Notes under the pieces: generated by a model
What the model saw: only the letters and a program-made list of their open reading frames with translations
Databases searched by the model: none
Told to the model about the DNA's origin: nothing
Translations under genes and position numbers: made by a program
In this document: in pieces, positions 1 through 10,200 of the stretch
Layout: each line of letters begins with the position of its first letter
Numbering within the stretch: the first letter of the stretch is position 1
NCBI GenBank assembly: GCA_902728285.1
Contig: CACVBU010000292.1
Location: 519,103-583,102, forward strand
DNA: 64,000 nt
Direction of reading: 5' to 3'
From: Clytia hemisphaerica
Taxonomy: Eukaryota > Cnidaria > Hydrozoa > Leptothecata > Clytiidae

Positions 1-257
1 ACCTTTTTTGCTGGGTGACGTCACTTTATTGTTTTCATATTAGAGAGTTTACGATTTCGGGATGCCAACGGCAACCTCTACGGGAGAGCTAGATAGATCG
101 GATATTTTACATGGATTACCTAGTAATCTTGGACTTTTAGGCAGTCTTTCGATTGTTTTCACAGGGTCCATGTGCGAGGTCCTAACTATGTTTAAAGCTC
201 CCATTTGAGCTACGGAATTAGCACCGCCTAGTTAGACAACCCCGCAAATCTTTGTAG
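1..257. other. No gene seen
   Basis: I see no exon with convincing splice sites and no repeat family recognised elsewhere in the window. It directly precedes a SINE-like segment and may be part of it. Confidence 0.4.
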
Positions 258-345
258 GTGAGGATCCCAAGTGGGTTCGAACTCACATCCTTCGACAGAT
301 TAGGCTCCAAGTAGCTAGATTACAGATGCACGCCACCACATCCAT
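258..345 (-). mobile_element. SINE-like segment resembling 7SL RNA 5' domain
   Basis: Read on the minus strand, the segment starts GGATGTGGTGGCGTGCATCT and continues with GTAATCTAGCTACTTGGAG. This order (GTGGTGGCG, TGTAATC, AGCTACT-GGAG) is that of the 5' domain of SRP 7SL RNA and Alu-like SINEs. A GAGTTCGAACCC stretch, which fits a pol III B box, lies at 273-284. It could be a 7SL-derived or a tRNA-derived SINE; the resemblance is by eye only. Confidence 0.4.
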
Positions 346-642
346 ATAATTCAGATTTTGCATTTAGTACTCCAGTGTCCAGTACCAACTGCATGACCCC
401 TCCCCTGAATGGTTTTTATTTCAAACAAGAATACACTTTCTGTTTGCCCTGGGTCAGGCTAGGCTATGCTGAGGTCTTCAAACTCTGACTCCGAATATGC
501 TTATCTCAGATGATATTCACCCACCAGTGAACAAGAAAAATTACCTGGAGTATCAAGGGCAGAGACAATAAAATTTTGAAAATCATCCTATTTTGTTAAC
601 AGAATTAAGTTTGGATTTGCAAATTGTTTGCAAAGCTTTATA
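346..642. other. No gene seen
   Basis: AT-rich stretch without an exon or a repeat that I can support. It separates the SINE-like segment from the first MITE. Confidence 0.4.
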
Positions 643-869
643 TACCTTAAAGTGGATTAATTTTCGCGTGAACTTTTTTTCGCGAATCGAAAATCTAAAA
701 TTTTCGCGTGGACTAAATTTCGCGAATCAGCCTCTTTTTCACCTAATTTCTTTCATTTTCCTAGGGGTTTTGGCAAAATCATAATTTTAAATTTTTCGCG
801 AGGACTATTTTTCGCGAAAATGGCCAAAATTCGCGAAAATCGCGATAATTAATCTGCGCACTTAAGGTA
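643..869. mobile_element. MITE with TTCGCG-rich arms
   Basis: The left end TACCTTAAAGTGGATTAATT is repeated inverted at the right end (AATTAATCTGCGCACTTAAGGTA, imperfect). The 227-bp body is full of TTCGCG motifs and has no coding capacity. TA dinucleotides flank the CCTTAA/TTAAGG ends, which would suit a TA target. It is related in style to the CGCGAAAG family at 8253 and 58437. Confidence 0.6.
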
Positions 870-920
870 TGCAGCTGTTGTGTATGCTTAATATGCTCAG
901 TCAGTAAACCTGAGCTATTG

Positions 921-1158
921 TACAGTGTGTCTGTAAAAACCAACAAAAGTTTATATAAAATAAAATCCTCTAAAACGTGTCCCTCTTGGGATTTGACTGA
1001 ATCACTGCAGCACGAGCATTATTTCATTATTCAAAAGATATCCAATTCCCAAGGCAATTTAATTATTTTCTTTGCAAGAAAAAGCAATACTTTTAGGTCA
1101 TTAAAAGTGATGATGAATTTTAAGGATTTTTTGTCTGCTTTTTTACAGACACACTGTA
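921..1158. mobile_element. Tc1/mariner-like MITE
   Basis: The 238-bp element has inverted ends TACAGTGTGTCTGTAAAA and TTTTACAGACACACTGTA, so the flanking dinucleotide is TA as in Tc1/mariner insertions. It has no transposase. A second copy lies at 24678-24909. It sits just upstream of the first exon I call for the recombinase gene and could affect its promoter. Confidence 0.65.
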
Positions 1159-1220
1159 TGGTTATAAACCTTATGCTTTTATAAAAGAAGAAACACGTAT
1201 CAACTATAAATAATTTCCAG

Positions 1221-4200
1221 ATGAATCGTAGAATTTTCTTAGCCTTATACCAGCACTTTTATTTTGTAGAATTCCTTCCTCACTCCCAACTAGAACTGAA
1301 AGGCTTGTAAGTAATTATGTTACGAGCTTTCTTTTCTTGTTACGATATTTGTCTACTATATAATGTTTTCAAAGCAACAAAAGAACCTTGATCTGAAACT
1401 ACACATTTTTGTTATAAGCAACTCGATTTTTAGCTTCAGCCCTGAGGTTGCTTAGCATTCTAGCTCAATTTGATCACCCCTGATATTATACCATATTTAT
1501 GCTTATTTGGTCAAGGGCTATCGTTTGCCATGTTTAGATTATCTCAAAAGCTTTTACTTTACGAGATAGAAATTTTTTTTGCTAATTTCAGGGCTCGAGC
1601 CTGTGTAGTGTAGACAATGAAATTACAAATTTCACAAGATTGTTTCTGAATGGCAGTTTTATCTTCAATTAATCTATTCTGGGGCCAATCAGAAAAATAA
1701 TTTTGACTTCTTTTTTAAAGTAAGAAGATTCCAAGTGCCTACATAAGACGACAGATAGACGATTATTCTGACACCATAAAAGTACCCACTAAAGCTCCAG
1801 ATGCAGTTCGGTATTTATTGACAAAGATGTTTTTCATTTTTATACTTGTAGTTTTCGTGATATTGGAATAAAATTTTGCATTGATACTTGTTTATTTCAT
1901 AGGATTGTCTTATACCCGCACTGCTTGCTAATGATGATGTATTGTTGTATTTGGTTTGATGCAAATTTAATGTACTTTAATGTTTCCTTTTTCAGGAAAA
2001 ACATTTTCACCGTAGATGAATGTTTCAATAAAGATTTTCGGTATGAACATAATTAATTACTCAGTGTTTAACATAGAAAAAAGTGAAAAAATGTAAATTT
2101 TAAAATAATTTGTAATTTGAAAAACTTGTGATTAAAACTTTCTAATTGTTCCATGTACTTGAGGGCAAAATTATTGCACTTCATTTTCTTTCCAATCAGG
2201 CCAAGCTCACGACCGAATCTACCATATAAGTAGTTGTGTCAACGGATTAAATCTACTACTATATAAGTAGATTACAATCTTTTCACTCTACTTATAAAGT
2301 AGAATCGTTCAGGGGTAGGTTTAAATGATAAAGTCATCTGTGCCCTTATAGCACATTGCATGGATGGTTATTGTTTCAAAACCTTTTTCCTTTTTATAGT
2401 TTTACATCCAGAAATTGGCATCTTATTAAACCGTATGTTCTCAGAGTTACTTTCAGAAATGACATAAATCTTTTAACTTTAATTGTTTATTAAATCAATC
2501 AAATCTCTGTTTATACACCCAACAATAAATTTCTTGCTCTCTAGTTCGCTAGTCAAACAATAAAAATCCAACATGTAAACCAAATTATTTTCATCACATT
2601 CAGACCTCAAGCATCAAATGGACTTAAAAAGAAGATGAAGGTAGTTGTTTCTACAATTTTAAAATTCAATTCATTAGCGGTTGATGATTTTAAGATCATT
2701 TTTATATCGCTTTATGCATAAGTATCAGATAGGTGAACGTGAAGATCGTTGAAAATATGGTCGTCAAAAATATGAAAGCTGAATTGAAATGATACACTGG
2801 GACGCGTTTATAATATGTTTTGATGTGACAACTTTTTTATTATAGGAGGCAGTTTGTATAACCTCAATTTTTTAGTATCGGCTCTCAATACCGTTTAATA
2901 TTATAGTTGTCTCACTTGCTAGACTATTGGAATGATGGAAAAATTTTTTTTCAACGGAGAGAAATATCAGTTTCAACAAAGGCAAGTTTACTCACACGTT
3001 TTCTGCTATAACTTTCTTTCAAGGAAAACATTTGCATGGAGAACAAGCATGAATTCACGTCATCAAGCCAATATTTGTCATCTCATAGGTATATATTTTC
3101 ATCAAATGTAATTCTTTACTTGCTGTAAAATTGAACTTTAAGATTATTATTCAAATGGAATATTAGTTACTAAGACTGGTGATAATTTAATTCATTTTCC
3201 CCAAAAAATACACATTAATGTCAATTATGGTTCTTCGTCCATTTCCCGCCCAAGTAAATTTAAGTAGATTTAGCAATGAGACACGTTTGATTCCTCCTGT
3301 TTGAAAATTGTGATTTTCTAGACTCGGACTTTGTATATTTTGTTTAGATCACCTAATACAAGTCCATTCAGAAGTGAAAGGTACATTCGAGCTTTTTTAA
3401 AAGTGTATACAAAAATTATTTGTCAACAATTTTACAAAATTTAACTGGATAAAATTTCGCTGGGATTTAATTGGCTATTTCACGAAATTTTAAGATTTTT
3501 CCTTGCAATAATTGTAGTATTTACTTATTTACAGGTTTCTGCCGTTGTTTTCAATGTCGCCATCTCCATTGTTATCCAGAGACAGGTAATAACTCTTTGT
3601 AAAGCTAACGAAAACTCACAATGCTTTGGTTTTATTGGTGTTATTAAGAAATTGAAATGCATTGATTTTTTCTTTCCAGTAGTGTTGTGGCGCCAATTAA
3701 GATTGGGATGCTTAATGGAACTCCAACGAAAAACAGGTAAACTTTTGAATTCCTTAAATATTTCACTACAAGATATATAACTACCTTAAAATATAAATAC
3801 CATTTTTAATAACGTAGAATTTAATGTGAAATTGTGTTGATAATAATTTAAAACAGAAAACACAATTTTTTGTGACATTTTTACGACGTTTGTCTTAAGG
3901 TTTCCCTTTACTTTGACGCTTTATATGAATTATATTAAAAAATCATTTAAAGATTTGGCACTTCATTTTGAAAGAATTATAAGTACAAAAAGAGTAAAAG
4001 TGTATTATTTTCATTTTTTAGCTTATCTTTATCAATTGGACATTTCCCATCTCGCAAATCACTCTTTGCTGATATGTGAGGACGCTTATTTTCACTTCAA
4101 GCATTTCATTTGACTTGGTGAACTAAACCAATTGAATTATTTTGATTTTAATAGTAATTTGTCTTTTGATTCTTAAATATATCTCACTCGATATTTCAAT

Positions 4201-7200
4201 GACGATCAAAGCCGAAGACTAAATTTGGAATTTTAATAATTTGTTGTTTATTTTTTAGTGACGAACAACAGGACAATTTTGGTAGAGAATTGTAAGTCAT
4301 TCTTTTGGTTCATAATTTTCACACGCAAAATATCCATTTCTGGAAATTCTCATATTGATATATACAGCCCCTATTTCATATTAGCAAACGTATCAGTGAC
4401 TGCTTTAAAGGACACCCTTTGTATTTGTCTATACTGGTAAACTAATTGCTGTAGTATGGTCTGTTATCATTGTCTGTACAGCGTTTCAGATTTCTCAAAC
4501 AAACAAAAAGATGAAGTGCTTGCGCCTCACGTGTACACGCTCCTATTTTTTATCAAAACTCTTTCTCAGAGACATTTCACAGGAATTTTTCGCAATTGCA
4601 GACAATGAGTACACAATTTACTAACGAACGATAAACGTGAGATATACTCAGGTACAGGAGTACCTTTTATAAGCATACAGGAAAATCGGGCTAAAACAAA
4701 AACAATATTTCGTTTTTCAGCCTCAAATTATGCTCAGGCATATTCTTATAGAAAGAAATTCTCAAATTTCTCAATTTTAATTCATTTTCATTTCCAATTG
4801 TTCATTCACCATCAATGTCTACAGGAAATAAATCACAAAAAGTCACCGTGACTTTTTGGGTGAATTCGCCATAATTCACGGTGAAAAGCTGCACTCGTGA
4901 AATATGATCACAGCTTTTTAACGTGAATAGTGGCGAATGCACCCAAAATGATTTTTTCCTGTGGTTCACCCAACCATTGAGTAAACTAACTCATCAACTG
5001 CAAAAAGCATTCTTATAAAAAGAGTGTAACCACACCATACTCTAGAAAACAAAACTATTCCTGGAAATATATTATTTGAACGAAATGTCATTTTCTTTTA
5101 ATTTTTCAGTGCTCCTCCAATTTCAAACCTTGTTGTCCAGGATGCAGTTGGCTCAGAATAGTGAGATATTTACTTCGTCTCGTATTTTGAACGAAATGTG
5201 ACTTTTCCTATTTCAAATTGTCAAGGTCGAATGAATTATTATTTTGAACGAAATGTCGTTTTCTTTTAAATTTTCAGTGCTCCTCCAATTTCAAACCTTG
5301 CTGTCCAGGATGCAGTTGGCTCGGAATAGTGAGTTATTTACTTCGTCTCGTATTTTGAACGAAATGTGACTTTTCCTATTTCAAATTGTCAAGGTCGAAT
5401 GAATTATTATTTTGAACGAAATGTCGTTTTCTTTTAAATTTTCAGTGCTCCTCCAAATTCAAACCTTGTTGTCCAGGATGCAGTTGGCTCAGAATAGTGA
5501 GATATTTACTTTGTCTCATATTTTGAACGAAATGTACTAGTAGAAGTAGAGTTTTTATACCACATCATAGTACGAACCAGAAACTAATTATTCATTCGTG
5601 GAAATGAGTTATTATCATGAACGAATGTCATTTTCTTTTAATTTTTCAGTGCTCCTCCAAATTCAAACCTTGCTGTCCAGGATGCAGTTGGCTCAGAATA
5701 GTGAGATATTTACTTTTTCCCATATTTTGAACGAAATGTACTAGTAGAAGTAGAGTTTTTATACCACATCATACTACGAACCAGAAACTAATTATTCATA
5801 CGTGGAAATGAGTTATTATCATGAACGAAATGTCATTTTCTTTTAATTTTTCAGTGCTCCTCCAAATTCAAACCTTGCTGTCCAGGATGCAGTTGGCTCG
5901 GAATAGTGAGTTATTTACTTCGTATTTTGAACGAAATGTGAGTTTTCCTATTTCAGATTGTCAAGGTCGAATGAATTATTATTTTGAACGAAATGTCGTT
6001 TTCTTTTAAATTTTCAGTGCTCCTCCAAATTCAAACCTTGTTGTCCAGGATGCAGTTGGCTCAGAATAGTGAGATATTTACTTTGTCTCATATTTTGAAC
6101 GAAATGTACTAGTAGAAGTAGAGTTTTTATACCACATCATACTACGAACCAGAAACTAATTATTCATTCGTGGAAATGAGTTATTATCATGAACGAAATG
6201 TCATTTTCTTTTAATTTTTCAGTGCTCCTCCAAATTCAAACCTTGCTGTCCAGGATGCAGTTGGCTCAGAATAGTGAGATATTTACTTTTTCCCATATTT
6301 TGAACGAAATGTACTAGTAGAAGTAGAGTTTTTATACCACATCATACTACGAACCAGAAACTAATTATTCATACGTGGAAATGAGTTATTATCATGAACG
6401 AAATGTCATTTTCTTTTAATTTTTCAGTGCTCCTCCAAATTCAAACCTTGCTGTCCAGGATGCAGTTGGCTCGGAATAGTGAGTTATTTACTTCGTCTTG
6501 TATTTTGAACGAAATGTGAGTTTTCCTATTTCAGATTGTCAAGGTCGAATGAATTATTATTTTGAACGAAATGTCATTTTCTTTTAATTTTTCAGTGCTC
6601 CTCCAATTTCAAACCTTGCTGTCCAGGATGCAGTTGGCTCGGAATAGTGAGTTATTTACTTCGTCTTGTATTTTGAACGAAATGTGAGTTTTCCTATTTC
6701 AGATTGTCAAGGTATCAGTGACTGCTAAAGGACATAGTTAAGTATTATACCACATCATACTACGAACCGGAAACTAATTATTCATTCGTGGAAATGAGTT
6801 ATTATTTTGAACAAAATGTCATTTTCTTTTAATTTTTCAGTGCTCCTCCAATTTCAAACCTTGCTGTCCAGGATGCAGTTGGCTCGGAATGGTGAGTTAT
6901 TTACTTCGTCTCCTCTTTTGGACGAGTTTTCTTATTTCGGAATACTAAGTATTTTCGTAAATGCTAAAGGACATTATCGTATAGTGAAAAAATTTGAGCG
7001 ATCTGATTGGCTTAGGAGGAGTGCATAAACTAGTTAATTTCCAAAACAAGTCCTAAAAGCAGTGCAAATAAGTTCAAAAATCATTGCGCAAATAAGATCG
7101 AAAAACAGTGCAAATATGAGAAAACTTTCAAAATGGTAGAATGCTAGGCGGTGGTTTATAACGTCAATTTTCTAAAAAGTTTCGAAAGGCCAAGCGAGCG

Positions 7201-10200
7201 TCAACAAAACACACCACAAAAACAAACACAAAGTTACCAGCTAGCTTTCTGGTATAATCTATCGGCGAGTTGATCAAATTTAATAAAATTAAGAACATTG
7301 GAATTGAAACATAAAGCATTCGAATTGTCAACATTCAGAAGTTAAATGGGCGCGTGGCGAAGGACTGGTTTCGACTGGTTGAGCAAAATGATATAATGCC
7401 CGAATTTTTCAGTATACGATAAACCAGTTATCGCGCAATATGGCTTATTTTTCTCGTTCTTTTATTTTTACTGTTATTTTCACTCGACTAAAGTGAAAAT
7501 AAGAATCAAAAATAAAAGAAATCGAAAAATAAATTCCATATCATATTGCATTCTGCACGATGCAATAACAAATAATTATTTTTATTTTATTTTTTACGTG
7601 GCCTGCTCGGTATTTTACGTGATACAATTGGAATGTATGCGTTAATATTTCAGGATAAAACCAAATAAATTAATCTTCCTTGTTAGAAAATGGCAAATAC
7701 AATACTAACCGGTTTCGCTCAGACTCTACTTAAAAATATTGCCCGAGGTTAAGTTGATTCGTTGCGATGGACACCAATCTGTCATTATTGCGAAATATTC
7801 ACATTTGAACCAAATTTTCCTTGAATTTTTCAGTGGTCCAGGATCGCTACCATTCGCTACCCAACATGTTGCTATCGGCTCCAAACGGTAAGTTATCCAT
7901 GAGGTTACGCTTAACCTTGGTATGCGGGTATGAAAAACTGCCTCAAGGAGGGTCTAGGCCTGGTGCCCTTGCCTTGCATAGCCTGAGGTAATCTTGGTTC
8001 TGATTTCGTCTTGTCTTTTCCAAACTTTCTCTCAAATTAGATGCCAGTCAAAAATACCCCCCATAAAAGTGAAGTTTTTCAGGGCCTTCACAAATGTATT
8101 CAGTAAATGGACAGGTTTGGTGGCTGACAGTTGTGAATAGATTGAGAGAAAAATAGAGAGATTGGGCTTTCCGGAGATATAATTTTCCTCTTTGGCGGCT
8201 GAAAATATTAGAAGATATGAGCACTTAGTTCATGTACGTTTTTGGCGGCTGATACTTTAGGCGTAGAAACTTTCGCGAGCAGAAACTTTCGCGATTTTCG
8301 CGAATTTTGGCCCTTTTCGCGAAAGTAAATGTATTTAAAAATTCTAGGAAGGGCCATTCGCGAAAGTTTATGCTCGCGAAAAATTCTTCACAAAATAGAA
8401 AATCTATAAAACTTCAAACTTTGAATAAAATGTAACTTTTATGGCACTTTTTAGCCTGCTAAAAGACTAATAAGTCAAAGGACAAATGTTTCAAGCCAAC
8501 CCAAGAAGTATTTGTGTCTCTAAGCCATTTTTTCATGTGAAAATTCTCAATCTTACGTCTTGATTCGCGAAAGTTTATGCTCGCGAAAAATATTTTTCCG
8601 TTAAATTCGCGAAAGTAAATGTCGTGAATTTCGCGATTTTTCATCCTCGCGAAAGTTTCTGCTCGCGAAAGTTTGTACGCCTAAAGTAGCTGGCGGCTGA
8701 TATAAATAACTTGTTATAGCTTCCTAACGGATAAAGGATATAAGATTTTGTAAACTAGAAACGTACACTAATGTGATAGAGTTTATAACAGAAACATTTT
8801 TGGTGGCCTAACATGTATAAAATGTACACAAATGGCGGCTGCCTTGGTTATGAAATTGGGTCACTGAAATTTGACTTAAAGTTTTGGTTCCTTGTCAGCC
8901 TCCATAGATATATTTTTACCCCTTCTTTTAATTTAAATTACATCTAGTTGCACTTGCAATTTCAAATTTTCAAGAAATTTTTTGATAAAATGTACACAAT
9001 TGGCGGCTGTCACAAGTTGAAAAAGCTCTATCTTCAGCCACCAAAACGTACCAATTACCTTTATATTTTGATGTACATTTTTCTATCTATGTTAAGAACA
9101 GTCTTTCCCCTAAAGGATTTTAAAAAGTTTTAATATGAAAGATAAATGTACAGAGCGGTGGCTGACATTTTATGAAAGACTATTTTACGCCCTACAGCCG
9201 CCAAAAATGTTCCTTTACCAAAGAAAATTTACAGGGCTGTTTCTATTTGTATTTCTTAGCCTGTGTGAAAATTTGAAGCTGATTAGAAAATTTAATTACA
9301 GTATTTCAAATGACAAATGAGTTAAGCATGTTATAAAAACTCCAGTTAAAAAACGCTGTAACTTTTGATAGCCAAAATAAATGCTAAAATTTTTTTGGAA
9401 GTTTTAGATCAATCATATCACTATATTTTGAGAAATAATGCAAACAAATTACTTCGATAGAAAAATGATTTCGTCAACATAACCCCCTGTTTTTAACAAA
9501 TATGATGAAATTGAGTTTGTACAGAAAATTATGGTATTCCTGGGCCCTATATCTTCCGAAATATCTATCGGCTCGGCTGAAGTTTTGCACACAGACGTGT
9601 CTAAGGTAGAACTACCCCTCCTGTAAAAATGAACATCACGGCAACAGTAGAAAAAAACTAACTTTTAACCGCTAAAAACTTTAGCATTTAATTTGCCTAC
9701 AAAAGTTACAGCGTTTTTTAACGCCACTGTCAATTATTTTGAGATACACTTTATAAAATATTTCGTACTAATATTTTTAAAAATTGAGATTGCACTGGTT
9801 AAAAGCAGCAAAAATTGCCTAAACTTTAAAAACTACGGTACAAAAAGGGGATTTTTACCCCCTGAATAGCTTAAAGTGAACATTTAAATTATCCAGAATC
9901 AATTTGACCGATTCAAACGTGAGATATAACCATATAAGCCATGCAAGTTTCCTTAACAAATCATTGTAGAGGTAAAAAAGTACCCCCGGCACTTGGCTGG
10001 GCCGATCATTCCTATCACTAGGATAGTTAAGGATTCCAAAAAATGTATAATTAAGTCGGTGGAATGTTGGGTTAAGCAAAGTCGCTTATTTAAGAAGATA
10101 TAAGATTTGGCTCCTGGACTACACCTTAGGTCAAATCACTGACCTAATCTTTCTTTGTAGATTTAACTGTTCACTCCGGTTATATTTACTTATGCTTTTT

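Noticed and set aside
1591-1655. Possible exon after CTAATTTCAG
   Set aside because: No suitable GT donor, and two of three frames have stops.
3387-3395. Possible 9-nt exon AAGTGAAAG
   Set aside because: Splice sites are present but 9 nt in phase 2-2 cannot be told from chance; the gene model is in frame without it.
5821-7028. Reading the repeated exons in the frame LLQFQTLLSRMQLARN
   Set aside because: That frame is open over single exons plus intron but does not join to the flanking exons; the phase-2 reading joins on both sides through the zinc-finger exon.
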